Assembly (NCBI GenBank): GCA_028687645.1
Contig: JAQTZQ010000008.1
Span: 1 to 51,680 of the forward strand
Reading direction: 5' to 3'
Length of the DNA: 51,680 nt
DNA from: Rhodocyclaceae bacterium
GTDB lineage: Bacteria; Pseudomonadota; Gammaproteobacteria; Burkholderiales; Rhodocyclaceae
Part shown: in pieces, positions 19,028 through 27,707 of the stretch
Layout of the letters: each line of letters opens with the position of its first letter
Position numbering within the stretch: position 1 is the first letter of the stretch
The notes under the pieces: model-generated
Seen by the model: the letters and a program-made list of their open reading frames with translations, nothing else
The model's database searches: none
What the model was told of the DNA's origin: nothing
Translations under genes and position numbers: made by a program

Positions 19028-19556
19028 CTCGCGCCGGGATTTTGCCTGGAAATAAAACATCGGTAAAACCAAAGCGGCTGAAATCACGCATGCGCATCGG
19101 GTAAAGTTTGCCGATCAGGTGATCGCATTCGTGCTGCACCACTCGCGCGTGAAAGCCATCCACCGTGCGATCAATTGCGCAGCCCAGCGGATCGAAACCC
19201 TGATAGCGTATCCGCGTATAACGCGGCACTTCGCCGCGCAGCCCCGGCACGGAAAGGCAGCCCTCCCAATCCAGCGCTTCGTCATCACTGAGCGGCGTAA
19301 TCAGCGGATTGATCAGTATCGTTTGCGGCACAGCAGGCGCATCCGGATAACGCTCGCTTTTCTCGCAACCAAAAATCACCACCTGCAGCCCGACCCCGAT
19401 CTGCGGCGCCGCCAGCCCAACGCCACCTGCTTCGGCCATGGTGTCGAACATGTCAGCGATCAACTCAGTGATCAGCGCATTACCCAATTCCTTAACCGGC
19501 TGCGCCGGCACCAACAAGCGCGGGTCGCCCATGCGTAGAATGCTTCTGACAGTCAT
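19020..19556 (-). CDS. def: Peptide deformylase
   Basis: Metalloenzyme removing the N-terminal formyl group from nascent proteins. All three motifs are intact: [10 protein letters not shown] (about residues 45-54), EGCLSVPG (about 98-105, metal-binding Cys) and QHECDHLIG (about 140-148, the HExxH helix). 178 aa, full length. It is not followed by fmt, its common partner, but by the exonuclease gene. Confidence 0.97.
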   Translation of the reverse strand: MTVRSILRMGDPRLLVPAQPVKELGNALITELIADMFDTMAEAGGVGLAAPQIGVGLQVVIFGCEKSERYPDAPAVPQTILINPLITPLSDDEALDWEGCLSVPGLRGEVPRYTRIRYQGFDPLGCAIDRTVDGFHARVVQHECDHLIGKLYPMRMRDFSRFGFTDVLFPGKIPARDE

Positions 19557-19584
19557 CCCTGTATCCTTATACTTTTAAACTTTA

Positions 19585-19845
19585 ATGACAAGACAGCGTA
19601 TGGTTTCGCCCGGCAATAAATTCTTCGCGTGGCTCAAAAGACGCTTCACTGCTCAGCCCAAGGCAGTCTGTGAAATCACCCAGGCACGGGCTCTGATTGC
19701 CGCCATCGACCGTGGCGGCGTCCCGCTCAACACGGCCAAAATCAACGCCATCGCCCGCAATATCGGCCTCGAAGTATCGCGCCAAGCCCCGGTAGAAGAG
19801 ACGATTGAGCGAATTCGACAGGCCATCAAACGCTCACCCTTTTAG
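19585..19845 (+). CDS. Small conserved-looking hypothetical protein
   Basis: An 86-aa basic protein divergent from def, with a helix-rich C-terminal part (residues 30-86). No family recognised, no signal peptide or membrane segment. An alternative ATG lies at 19600. Codon use resembles its neighbours, supporting a real gene. Confidence 0.5.
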   Translation: MTRQRMVSPGNKFFAWLKRRFTAQPKAVCEITQARALIAAIDRGGVPLNTAKINAIARNIGLEVSRQAPVEETIERIRQAIKRSPF

Positions 19846-19869
19846 GTCACCCGTTCAAAACCACAACCA

Positions 19870-19885
19870 CTGTACATTTATACAG
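19870..19885. promoter_or_regulatory. LexA-binding site (SOS box)
   Basis: CTGTACATTTATACAG is a perfect CTGT-N8-ACAG palindrome with an AT-rich centre, flanked by A and T, matching the gammaproteobacterial/betaproteobacterial LexA consensus. It lies 25 bp after the preceding stop and 34 bp before the ATG at 19920. The only genes it can control in a rightward direction are the small ORFs that follow. Confidence 0.75.
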
Positions 19886-19919
19886 TCATCGAGTATTCTG
19901 CTTCTCAAGGTAAGTCATC

Positions 19920-20006
19920 ATGGTTTTGCCAGATGTTTGCCAATTCCCCGTCACAGGAATTTTCAAGAGGCGTATTCGACATGAAAACAATTCAAAAATG
20001 GTTTGA
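19920..20006 (+). CDS. Possible 28-aa leader or small peptide downstream of the SOS box
   Basis: An ATG at 19920 with an AAGG ribosome-binding site (CAAGGTAAG) opens a 28-codon frame, MVLPDVCQFP...NNSKMV, ending at 20006. It overlaps the next ORF (start 19981) in another frame. It could be a translated leader coupling to that ORF, or chance. No homologue recognised. Confidence 0.25.
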   Translation: MVLPDVCQFPVTGIFKRRIRHENNSKMV

Positions 20007-20163
20007 GCAACTCGCCGGTGTTTCGCAAGGAGAACTGGATCGCATGGCACTAGCGGTTCGGGTATTTTCCGAAGCCCCGTTCGATCCCTCGAACCTGCAA
20101 AAACCAGCCTGCTGGCGGCGAAAAATCAGTTCAATTTATCCGGTCGACCGCAACATTGTTTGA
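19981..20163 (+). CDS. SOS-associated small hypothetical protein
   Basis: A 60-aa frame from the ATG at 19981, which has an AAGAGG ribosome-binding site at good spacing; an in-frame ATG at 19933 lacks one. The N-terminal half ([19 protein letters not shown]) looks helical; the C-terminal half is basic and ends in VDRNIV, encoded by a degenerate copy of the dispersed word. It overlaps the convergent YecA-like gene by 38 bp. The LexA box 95 bp upstream suggests DNA-damage induction. Function unknown; it may be a remnant. Confidence 0.45.
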   Translation: MKTIQKWFEQLAGVSQGELDRMALAVRVFSEAPFDPSNLQKPACWRRKISSIYPVDRNIV

Positions 20164-20821
20164 ACTTGCGGCCACTACCGCAAGGGCAAGGGTCATTGCG
20201 GCCAGACTTGGGATCTTCGCGCTTGACCGTACCGCCTGAGCGCTTGTTGCGCCAGAAGTTGTAAAGCGACTGGACGACCAGCGGCAGATTTTCCTGAATA
20301 TCAGCCACCAGCCTCGCCTCCTCCGTCGGCGAAAACCAGCGCTCGCCGCTTTTCTCGGCATCTTCCTTGAGCATGCCGTTGAGCATGAACATCGGCTCAA
20401 GCAGTTCAGATAAATCCTCGGCGTGCTTGCCAGCCAGTTCAAACCAGTCGCCGCCCATGCCCGCACCAAAAATATAACTGTCGGCCCAAGCCAAGTAGTC
20501 ATATTGCTCGCAACTTTCATCCAACGGATAAAGCACCGGCGCGATGGTTTCTTCGGCCAGCAAGGCCGAGGCCAGATCGTTATTGAAGCGCATCAACAAC
20601 TCCAGCGTCTCCAAAACGGCGGGATCATTGCCACTCTCCAAGCCTTTGCCCAACGCTTCCGGCAACCAGACCGAAGGTGCCACCGGCACCGGGCCGCTTA
20701 TGATGGCGCACAGCATGCCTTGGATTTCATCCAGCCGCATGGATTCGCCGGCGAAAACATCGGCATCAAGCAACTGTTCGAGGCGGTCGAGATCGCTCTC
20801 ATTGAGGGGATTGGGGTTCAT
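20126..20821 (-). CDS. YecA/UPF0149-family protein with SEC-C zinc motif
   Basis: A 231-aa protein. Residues 1-180 match the UPF0149/YecA helical domain ([30 protein letters not shown]), and the C-terminus carries a SEC-C zinc-binding motif, [19 protein letters not shown] (about 209-227), as in SecA. In E. coli YecA the SEC-C end binds ribosomes/metal; the role here is inferred to be similar. Confidence 0.9.
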   Translation of the reverse strand: MNPNPLNESDLDRLEQLLDADVFAGESMRLDEIQGMLCAIISGPVPVAPSVWLPEALGKGLESGNDPAVLETLELLMRFNNDLASALLAEETIAPVLYPLDESCEQYDYLAWADSYIFGAGMGGDWFELAGKHAEDLSELLEPMFMLNGMLKEDAEKSGERWFSPTEEARLVADIQENLPLVVQSLYNFWRNKRSGGTVKREDPKSGRNDPCPCGSGRKFKQCCGRPDKLN

Positions 20822-20879
20822 ACGTTAATTCCTGAATAATCTTTTTCAATCATAGCCGAGTTTGTCAGTCTTATCTGCC

Positions 20880-21770
20880 TTACAAACCGCGCGCCCAGCT
20901 CGGTCGCAAATGTGCGTTTTCCGGAGCACTGATCGCCTGACGAACCTGCGCCAGCAAACGTTCTTTTTCAGCACCCAGCGTTCCCTTGAGCACCAGCCAG
21001 TTTGAGGCATGATCACTGCGAAATACCGTTTTTTTAAGTTCAAGGGTTGAAAGAAACTGCTCCATCTCAACAAACAGTTCATGCTGATTCAACGGCTCCC
21101 AAGCAGGAAACCCAGCGCGATAGCGCGCCTCGCCCTGTGGAAAACTAACCACCAGCGTTGCCAAAAATTCCGGTTGCGTGGCGTTGGCGAGTTTTGCTGA
21201 ATTCACCGCATGTTGCTGGGTTAGCAGTTTGCCGCCCAAACCATTCAAGATCATCACCGAACGGCTAATGCCCGCGTTACCCAATTTATCCAGAGCAGCG
21301 CACGTGCTGTCAAAAGTCTCGCCTTTATCAACAGCGGTAAGCACTTCGTCATCCCCAGACTCGGCACCAACATAAACCATGCTCAAACCAGCCGCAGCGA
21401 GTTCATTGATTTCGCTCAGAGTTTTCTTCAGCAGGTTACGCGGTAGACAATAGCTGGAGATTCGTCGCACTGCCGGCATGTGCGTCTTGATTGCACTGAG
21501 AATATTCAACAGTCGGCGCGTCGGCAAAACCAGAGCATCGCCATCGGCCAAAAATACACGCCTAACCTGATCTCCATAGCGAAGCGCCGTCAGACGAATA
21601 CTTTCCACAACCTCTTCTTCCTTGCGTGCCGCAAATTTTTTTTGTGGCGCGGTGTACATCTCACAAAAAGTGCACTTATTCCAGGAGCAGCCATCAGTCA
21701 CCGGCAAAATCAGCGACTCTGCCTCACTGGGCGGACGAAAAACCGGCTCAATATAGCGAATTGGCGACAT
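20880..21770 (-). CDS. Radical SAM protein
   Basis: A 296-aa radical SAM enzyme. The cluster-binding cysteines are CSWNKCTFC (about residues 28-36), that is C-x4-C-x2-C rather than the usual C-x3-C-x2-C; this spacing is seen in COG1032-type proteins. Other features: FLADGDALVLP near 73 and YVGAESGDDEVL near 136, corresponding to SAM-binding strands. No B12-binding or SPASM domain. Reaction unknown. The thioesterase gene ends 3 bp upstream of its start. Confidence 0.88.
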   Translation of the reverse strand: MSPIRYIEPVFRPPSEAESLILPVTDGCSWNKCTFCEMYTAPQKKFAARKEEEVVESIRLTALRYGDQVRRVFLADGDALVLPTRRLLNILSAIKTHMPAVRRISSYCLPRNLLKKTLSEINELAAAGLSMVYVGAESGDDEVLTAVDKGETFDSTCAALDKLGNAGISRSVMILNGLGGKLLTQQHAVNSAKLANATQPEFLATLVVSFPQGEARYRAGFPAWEPLNQHELFVEMEQFLSTLELKKTVFRSDHASNWLVLKGTLGAEKERLLAQVRQAISAPENAHLRPSWARGL

Positions 21771-21773
21771 TAT

Positions 21774-22199
21774 TCAGGTGCTTGCCTTGGCAATAAAAGC
21801 GGGGGGCACTAGCGCTGGTTTACGCACCGCGTAGTCGAAGAACATGATCCCGTGCTTGCCGCGCGCCACTTCACGCCCGGTTGCCTGGTCAGCGATTTTC
21901 CACACCAGATCGCAACCATATTTGTTGAAATCTTCAGCCGAAATCTCGATCACCATAATTTCGCCATGAAATGCTTCGGATTTGTATTGTAAAGCCGCAT
22001 CCGCAACAATCACCCCGATCCCTTCAACATCCATCTCGCTATAACCCATCGCCTTGAAATAGCGCACGCGAGCCTCCGAAACGAGCGACAACAAGGCAGA
22101 ATTATCGAGATGATTCCCGTAATTGATGTGGTTGATATAAATCGGAAGTTCAGTCGAAAACGAAAACTTTTCTGGTAACTCAATCGTAACTCTAGCCAT
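21774..22199 (-). CDS. Hotdog-fold acyl-CoA thioesterase family protein
   Basis: A 141-aa 4HBT-type protein: YINHINYGNHLDNSALLSLVSEARVRYF (about residues 21-48) contains the asparagine/aspartate region of the hotdog helix, and the central strands follow. Its stop is 3 bp before the radical SAM gene, so the two probably form an operon. Substrate unknown. Confidence 0.85.
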   Translation of the reverse strand: MARVTIELPEKFSFSTELPIYINHINYGNHLDNSALLSLVSEARVRYFKAMGYSEMDVEGIGVIVADAALQYKSEAFHGEIMVIEISAEDFNKYGCDLVWKIADQATGREVARGKHGIMFFDYAVRKPALVPPAFIAKAST

Positions 22200-22258
22200 C
22201 TTTATCCATCTCCCTCTGTTTTGGATTGACAGCCCCCGTCAATGCCTTCCGAAGCCAT

Positions 22259-22283
22259 AAAAAAGCCCGGAAATCCGGGCTTT
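22259..22283 (-). terminator. Rho-independent terminator after phaB
   Basis: GCCCGG (22265-22270) pairs with CCGGGC (22275-22280), extended by AAA/TTT. Read on the minus strand the stem is followed by TTTTTT, placing it 54 bp after the phaB stop; the other strand has only TTTCT. Confidence 0.85.
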
Positions 22284-22336
22284 CTAGGGGTTTCATGCAG
22301 CTTGCAGCGGCGCATGAAAAATTATCGTTTTACGAA

Positions 22337-23080
22337 TTACTGATAGTACAAACCGCCATTGATGTTCATGGTTGCGCCGGTCATGAAAGCTGCAATGTCT
22401 GAGGCCAGATAGGCACAGGCGCCACCGATTTCTTCCGGCTTGGCCAGACGCTTCATTGGCACGGTGTCGATGATGGATTGCAGCACTTCAGGTTTGATCG
22501 CCATAACCATCTTGGTGGCAACATAGCCCGGGCAAATGACGTTAACGGTCACGCCCTTGGCGGCCAACTCGGCAGCCAGCGCCTTGGAGAAACCAATCAC
22601 ACCAGCCTTGGCTGCGGAGTAGTTGGTCTGGCCAGCCTGACCCTTGACGCCGTTCACCGAGGAGATATTGATGATGCGACCCCAGCCACGCTCAGCCATC
22701 TTGGCGGAGACTTGCTTGGTCATGTTGAACAAGGAGGTCAGGTTGGTGGCGATTACTGCATCCCAACCATCTTTTTCCATCTTGGCGAACATACGGTCAC
22801 GGGTAATGCCCGCGTTATTGACCAGGATATCGACCTGGCCACAAGCGGCTTCAGCGTCAGCAACCATCTTTTGACAGTCTTCCAGCGAAGAAACATCACC
22901 GGCAACACAGACAAAATCGTTAAAACCAGCAGCGGCCATTTCAGTCAGCCACTCATCTTTGTTGTCAAACTGAGGATGGTAAGAAGCGACCACCTTGTGA
23001 CCAGCCTTGGCCAGTTCCTGACAAATTGCGGTACCGAGACCACCCATTGCGCCGGTTACAAGAGCTACACGTTGCGTCAT
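22337..23080 (-). CDS. phaB: Acetoacetyl-CoA reductase PhaB
   Basis: NADPH-dependent short-chain dehydrogenase (247 aa) making (R)-3-hydroxybutyryl-CoA for polyhydroxybutyrate. Cofactor motif TGAMGGLG at residues 9-16, NNAGITRD near 89, catalytic Ser in NISSVNG and YSAAK (Tyr/Lys) near 153. The Y-x3-K motif and SVNGVKGQAGQTNYSAAKAG are the classic PhaB signature. An AGGAAG ribosome-binding site precedes the ATG. It lies 146 bp downstream of phaC on the same strand with its own terminator; no phaA is in the window. Confidence 0.95.
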   Translation of the reverse strand: MTQRVALVTGAMGGLGTAICQELAKAGHKVVASYHPQFDNKDEWLTEMAAAGFNDFVCVAGDVSSLEDCQKMVADAEAACGQVDILVNNAGITRDRMFAKMEKDGWDAVIATNLTSLFNMTKQVSAKMAERGWGRIINISSVNGVKGQAGQTNYSAAKAGVIGFSKALAAELAAKGVTVNVICPGYVATKMVMAIKPEVLQSIIDTVPMKRLAKPEEIGGACAYLASDIAAFMTGATMNINGGLYYQ

Positions 23081-23195
23081 AGTATTTCCTTCCTGTTGTT
23101 AAATTGAAGTTGGGTTAAAAACACGATAATCAGTACTTACGCCGATTGCCGTTGATGAAACCTTTGAAGCCTCAAATTTTATGCCAATAACTGCC

Positions 23196-23210
23196 GTTGA
23201 CCGTAACAAT
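23196..23210 (+). repeat. Dispersed 15-bp word, exact intergenic copy
   Basis: GTTGACCGTAACAAT in the 146-bp gap between phaC and phaB, 16 bp after the phaC stop. It is not translated, which shows the conserved word is not simply a shared peptide. Confidence 0.85.
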
Positions 23211-23226
23211 TGATCACAGCAGTCGA

Positions 23227-24957
23227 TCAAACCACGCGCTCCTTGACGTAACGTCCTGGTGCCGGCTCGATGGGTACATATTTGGTATTACCCAGCTTGC
23301 GCGGTGCTCGCTCGGCACCGGCAAGCGGCTTGAGCCAGGCAGCCCAGTCGTTCCACCAACTGCCTTTTCTCTCTTCCGATGCGGCAAACCAGCTTTCGGC
23401 ATCGGTTTTCACATCGTCATTGACCCAGTAACTGCGCTTGTTTTTACTTGCCGGGTTGATCACACCAGCGATATGACCCGAGGCCCCGAGGACAAAGCGC
23501 ACATTGCCGCCCAGCAGTCGCGTGCTTTGATAGGCAGATTGCCAGGGAACAATATGATCTTCACGTGTGGCCAGCAGGTAAACCGGCATATCAAGACGGC
23601 CCAGATCAACTCGCTGGCCGCACATTTCGAGCTTGCCCGGAACGCGCAGATTATTGTCGTGATACAGATTTCGCATGTACCAGCAGGCAAACGGGCCAGG
23701 CAGATTGGTGGAATCGGAATTCCAGTAAAGCAGGTCAAAAGCCTTGGGCTTTTCACCCTTCAGATAATTGTTGGTGACATAACTCCAGACCAGATCATTG
23801 GCCCGCAGAAAAGAAAAGGTACTCGACAGATCACGGGCTGGCAGCAAACCGCCCTTACCTATCGTGGACTCACGCGACATCAAACCATTTTCATCGATAA
23901 ACAAGCCAATTTCACCGGTATCGGAGAAATCCAGCAAAGTCGTCAGCAGGGTTAGCGAAGCCACGATATCCTCACCCCGCCCCTTCAACACAGCCAACGC
24001 AGAAGATACGATGGTGCCGCCGACACAGAAGCCCAGCGCATTAACCTTCTTGACCTTGCAGATTTCCTGAGCAACGTGTAGCGCGGTAATTGGCCCGTGT
24101 TCAAGGTAATCCTCCCAAGTGAGATTGCCCTGCTCTTCCTTCGGGTTGCGCCAGGAAACCAGAAACACCGTATTGCCCTGCTCGACCATGAAACGGATCA
24201 GCGAATTATCCGGCTGCAAATCCATGATGTAAAACTTGTTGATGCAAGGCGGAACAACCACCATGGGCAGTGTGCCAACTTTAGGCGTCAGCGGCGCGTA
24301 TTGAATGAGCTGCATCAGCTCATTTTCATAGACGACCGCCCCTTCGGTCGTCGCGATATTGTGACCGACTTCAAAGACCGACTCGTCGGTCATCGAAATA
24401 CGACCTTTTTCAAAATCCTTGATCAGGTTATTGATGCCATCAGTGATGCTCTGGCCTTTGGTTTCCAGCGCCAATTTGATGAATTCCGGATTGGTCGCAG
24501 CAAAGTTGGTCGGTGCCATGGCGTCAGAAACCTGACGAGCCAGAAAGCGCATACGGTTCTTGGCTTTTTCATCTTCAGCGGGAACCAGTTCGACAATTTG
24601 TTTGAGAAACTGGGTGTTGAGCAAATAGGCTTGGTGCAGGTAGTCATAGATTGGACTTTCGCGCCACTCAGGTGATGAGAAACGGCGGTCACCTGGCTCA
24701 GGTGCAACCTTGAAAGCGGCCTCTTGGCCCGGTTGTTTGACCAGCATCGACTGCCACAGACGCATCTGTTGCGCCATGTAATCCTGTTGCACGCTATTCA
24801 GCGCCTGCGGATCAACCGGCGTTGGTGCCACGGTGTGCGGATTACCAGCCTTGCTGAGAAATTCCATCCACTGCTGCGCCATCGTCTGGCCGGCTTGCAT
24901 AAATGGGGAACCAGCACCTAAAAATGCATCGTTATTATTTGAACCCTGTTGCGTCAT
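23227..24957 (-). CDS. phaC: Class I polyhydroxyalkanoate synthase PhaC
   Basis: Polymerises 3-hydroxyacyl-CoA on the granule surface. The lipase-like box GFCVGGT with the nucleophile Cys (about residue 324), the Asp of REDHIVPW and the His of ASGHIAGVINP are present. Length about 576 aa fits class I. The start chosen is the ATG at 24957 (MTQQGSNNND), with AAGCGAG 6 bases upstream; an ATG at 24963 is equally close. The long frame to 25023 runs into the promoter and is unlikely. Confidence 0.95.
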   Translation of the reverse strand: MTQQGSNNNDAFLGAGSPFMQAGQTMAQQWMEFLSKAGNPHTVAPTPVDPQALNSVQQDYMAQQMRLWQSMLVKQPGQEAAFKVAPEPGDRRFSSPEWRESPIYDYLHQAYLLNTQFLKQIVELVPAEDEKAKNRMRFLARQVSDAMAPTNFAATNPEFIKLALETKGQSITDGINNLIKDFEKGRISMTDESVFEVGHNIATTEGAVVYENELMQLIQYAPLTPKVGTLPMVVVPPCINKFYIMDLQPDNSLIRFMVEQGNTVFLVSWRNPKEEQGNLTWEDYLEHGPITALHVAQEICKVKKVNALGFCVGGTIVSSALAVLKGRGEDIVASLTLLTTLLDFSDTGEIGLFIDENGLMSRESTIGKGGLLPARDLSSTFSFLRANDLVWSYVTNNYLKGEKPKAFDLLYWNSDSTNLPGPFACWYMRNLYHDNNLRVPGKLEMCGQRVDLGRLDMPVYLLATREDHIVPWQSAYQSTRLLGGNVRFVLGASGHIAGVINPASKNKRSYWVNDDVKTDAESWFAASEERKGSWWNDWAAWLKPLAGAERAPRKLGNTKYVPIEPAPGRYVKERVV

Positions 24958-24994
24958 GTACATCTCGCTTGTTGGTTGGTGCTGGAACTTGAAG

Positions 24995-25023
24995 ATTCTC
25001 CATACCCGCCTAAACACTGTCAA
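24995..25023 (-). promoter_or_regulatory. Sigma-70 promoter candidate of phaC
   Basis: On the minus strand TTGACA (25023-25018, exact -35), 17 bases, GAGAAT (25000-24995, 4 of 6). Transcription would start about 30 bases before the phaC ATG. Confidence 0.6.
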
Positions 25024-25046
25024 TAAATTTGCCGCATAATCGCACC

Positions 25047-25274
25047 ATGTACATCATTGCCATTGGCTGGCTCTGGGTTGCGCTTCTTATGGCCATCACC
25101 GAGACCAGCATCGTCGCCGGCCTCGTCACCCTGTTCATGTGGGGTCTGTTGCCTTGCTCGTTGATGCTGTGGTTCAGCAGTTCCCGGGTGCGGCGCGAGC
25201 GTCAGGCATATCGCGAATTACTCGCCAGCCAGCGCGCGCGCGACGACAATCGAAGCGACACCCAGTCCGATTAA
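25047..25274 (+). CDS. Small inner-membrane protein
   Basis: A 75-aa frame from the ATG at 25047 with two predicted membrane segments (about residues 3-21 and 25-44) and a charged cytoplasmic tail (RRERQAYRELLASQRARDD). Divergent from phaC. Its last 57 bases overlap the convergent ZIP gene. No family recognised; an in-frame ATG at 25029 is less likely because it overlaps the phaC promoter zone. Confidence 0.55.
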   Translation: MYIIAIGWLWVALLMAITETSIVAGLVTLFMWGLLPCSLMLWFSSSRVRRERQAYRELLASQRARDDNRSDTQSD

Positions 25275-25985
25275 CAGCACTTGCTGAATGGTGGCGCGCA
25301 ATTCTGTACGTTTGTGCAGGCCAGGAATCAGATCGGCTACTGCGACATAAATCATGCTTGCGGCAGCCAGGCCGAGCATGAACGGGATAATTTCAGTCAA
25401 TTGCGACAATGCAAAGTAGGCCAACAAGGCGCCCACCAAGGTTGCCAGACTCGATAACAAATTGAAAACCAGCGCCCGCGTTTTGCTGTAACCCGAGTGC
25501 AAAAGAATCAAATAATCACCAACTTCCTGCGGAATTTCGTGGGCGATGATTGCCAGCGCGGTAACGATACCGAGTTCCGTGCTTTGCAAAAAAGCAGCGG
25601 CAATCAAAATACCGTCAACAAAATTGTGAAAGGTGTCACCGACTAAAATCAGCAAACCTGAGCGCCCGTGGTCGTGCGTCGGCGCCTGAGCATCATGCGC
25701 TTCACAATGATCATGATGACAATGGCGCCAGAGGACCAGTTTTTCCAGCACAAAAAAGGCCAGAATGCCGAACAGGATGGTCGCCGCCATTTGATGCGGG
25801 TCACCATGCTCCAAAGCGTGCGGAATTATTTCCAGGAACGCTGCCCCGAGCAAAGCGCCGATTGCATAGGAAATTAAGGTATTGATACGCTGCGTGCCGA
25901 CAGAAGCACTGACAGCAGCAGCAGCAGCAACGCTCAGAACGCCACCCGCCAAGGCGACAACGATGATCCAGGTAAGGGTGCTCAA
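25218..25985 (-). CDS. ZIP-family metal (zinc/iron) transporter
   Basis: A 255-aa inner-membrane transporter with about eight membrane segments. A histidine-rich loop (HCHHDHCEAHDAQAPTHDH, about residues 88-106) and the metal-site helices HNFVDG (about 120) and HEIPQEVGD (about 148) define the ZIP family. It likely imports divalent metal. The start lies 45 bp after the pgeF stop, so it may be transcribed with the rluD-pgeF unit. Confidence 0.92.
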   Translation of the reverse strand: MSTLTWIIVVALAGGVLSVAAAAAVSASVGTQRINTLISYAIGALLGAAFLEIIPHALEHGDPHQMAATILFGILAFFVLEKLVLWRHCHHDHCEAHDAQAPTHDHGRSGLLILVGDTFHNFVDGILIAAAFLQSTELGIVTALAIIAHEIPQEVGDYLILLHSGYSKTRALVFNLLSSLATLVGALLAYFALSQLTEIIPFMLGLAAASMIYVAVADLIPGLHKRTELRATIQQVLLIGLGVASIVVARALAGE

Positions 25986-26029
25986 GGGGATATCAGTGAG
26001 AAGAAAGGCGCTAATTATACGCTGGCAAG

Positions 26030-26782
26030 CTATTTCACCAGCCAGATCAGGCTGGCCATGCGCCCGGTCACCCCATCGCGGCGATAGGAAAAATAGCGCT
26101 GTGGCTCGCTAACCGTGCACGCATCGCCGCCACTGATGGCAAAAACGCCAGCCTGATTCAGGCGCTGACGGGCTAACAGATAGATATCCGCCAGCCATTT
26201 TGCCTTGCCATGCGGCACAAAGGCATGGGCGGCAACGGCATCTCTGGCGACAAAAGCCGCGCGAACTTCGTCACCCACTTCAAAACATCGCGGCCCGATG
26301 GCAGGCCCAAGCCAGGCAAGAACTTCGTTTGCAGGAACGCTCATCTGCGCAATCGTCTGCTCCAGCACACCAGCCAGCAGCCCGCGCCAGCCAGCATGGG
26401 CGGCGGCAACCACCGTTCCGGCTTGATCACAATACAGCACGGGTAGACAATCAGCGGTCATCACGGCGCATACCAGCCCCGGCTTGCGGCTGAATGAGGC
26501 ATCAGCCGGTGAAAAAATCGGGCTATTTTCGGCGTTGACCGTAACAATGCCATGCACCTGCTGCAACCACAGCGGATCACCCGGTAACTGCTGGCGCAGC
26601 AATCCACGATTGGCAGCCACATGCGCCGGATCATCGCCGACATGATCGCCGAGATTAAGGCTCTGCCAGGGTGGCTGGCTCACGCCACCGCTACGCAAGG
26701 TTTGCAAGGCTCGCACATTGGCCGGAGCCGGCCAATCGGGAACCAGCGTGTCAGCCAAAGCGCAGCGTGTCGAGTAATTCAC
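26030..26782 (-). CDS. pgeF: Purine nucleoside phosphorylase/laccase-domain protein PgeF (YfiH)
   Basis: A 250-aa protein of the YfiH/multicopper polyphenol oxidase family; in E. coli PgeF corrects erroneous amino acids in peptidoglycan precursors. Hallmarks: QQVHG (about residue 77), MTADCLPVLYCD (about 112), AAHAGWRGLLAGV (about 130), and the LGPAIGPRCFEVGDEV stretch. Starts 32 bp inside the end of rluD, the standard order. An exact copy of the dispersed word lies at 26534-26548, encoding VTVN on the reverse reading. Confidence 0.93.
   Translation of the reverse strand: MNYSTRCALADTLVPDWPAPANVRALQTLRSGGVSQPPWQSLNLGDHVGDDPAHVAANRGLLRQQLPGDPLWLQQVHGIVTVNAENSPIFSPADASFSRKPGLVCAVMTADCLPVLYCDQAGTVVAAAHAGWRGLLAGVLEQTIAQMSVPANEVLAWLGPAIGPRCFEVGDEVRAAFVARDAVAAHAFVPHGKAKWLADIYLLARQRLNQAGVFAISGGDACTVSEPQRYFSYRRDGVTGRMASLIWLVK
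26534..26548 (+). repeat. Dispersed 15-bp word, exact copy
   Basis: GTTGACCGTAACAAT inside pgeF; read on the coding (minus) strand it gives VTVN just after the QQVHG motif. Confidence 0.85.
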
Positions 26783-27707
26783 GCATATCTTCCGGCATTG
26801 GAACCTCCCACTGCATTTTCAGGCCAGTCAGCGGGTGCACCAAACCCAGGCGCGTGGCGTGCAGTGCCTGACGCGGAAAATCCGGCAACTTGTTGTTTGG
26901 CTTGGCATAAACCTGATCGCCGACCAGCGGATGGCCAATCGATGTCATGTGAACCCGAATCTGATGCGTCCGCCCGGTCTCCAGCGAACACTCAAGGAAG
27001 GTGCAATAGGTGAATTTTTCAAGGACGCGGAACCAGGTTAGCGCCGGTTTGCCGCCGCGATTTTCAGGCACCACCGCCATTTTGATGCGCTGCACCGGAT
27101 GGCGACCAATCGACGAATCGACGCCACCATCCTTTTTAAGCGTCCCGGCGACCAGTGCCAGATATTGCCGCCGCACGGTACGCGCCTGCAACTGGCGGAC
27201 CAGATCAGTTTGCGCTTCCAGCGTTTTAGCCACTACCAACAAACCACTGGTGTCCTTATCGAGGCGATGGACAATCCCGGCGCGCGGGATTTCGTTATTG
27301 CTCGGCACATGGTGCAGCAAGGCATTCAACAGCGTGCCGCTCCAATTGCCGCTGCCCGGATGGACCACCAAGCCGCTGGGCTTGTTGATCACCAGCAGGG
27401 TTTCGTCTTCAAAAACGATATTGAGCGGGATGTCTTCCGGCTGCTCGGCGAGCACGCTGGCATCTTCCGGCTCGGCAATGAGCAGCTTTTCACCACCCAG
27501 CAATTTGTGCTTCGGCTCAAGGTCAATTTCGCCATCAACCGTGACCAGACCGTCCCTCACCCAGCCTTGCAGTCGGTTACGCGAATGCTGTGGTAAAAGT
27601 TCGGCCAGAATCTGGTCAAGGCGGCGACCGCCGCAACTGTCAGGAACCGTCAGGCGCAGTGGCTCAGTTCGGCTATAATCTTCGGAGTTTTCAATAGGAT
27701 CATTCAT
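26751..27707 (-). CDS. rluD: 23S rRNA pseudouridine synthase RluD
   Basis: A 318-aa pseudouridine synthase for helix 69 of 23S rRNA. An N-terminal S4 domain (about 20-80) precedes the catalytic domain with the HRLDKDTSGLLVVAK motif (catalytic Asp, about residue 145) and LETGRTHQIRVHM. The ATG overlaps the divergent bamD start by 2 bp, a conserved arrangement in betaproteobacteria. Confidence 0.96.
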   Translation of the reverse strand: MNDPIENSEDYSRTEPLRLTVPDSCGGRRLDQILAELLPQHSRNRLQGWVRDGLVTVDGEIDLEPKHKLLGGEKLLIAEPEDASVLAEQPEDIPLNIVFEDETLLVINKPSGLVVHPGSGNWSGTLLNALLHHVPSNNEIPRAGIVHRLDKDTSGLLVVAKTLEAQTDLVRQLQARTVRRQYLALVAGTLKKDGGVDSSIGRHPVQRIKMAVVPENRGGKPALTWFRVLEKFTYCTFLECSLETGRTHQIRVHMTSIGHPLVGDQVYAKPNNKLPDFPRQALHATRLGLVHPLTGLKMQWEVPMPEDMRELLDTLRFG

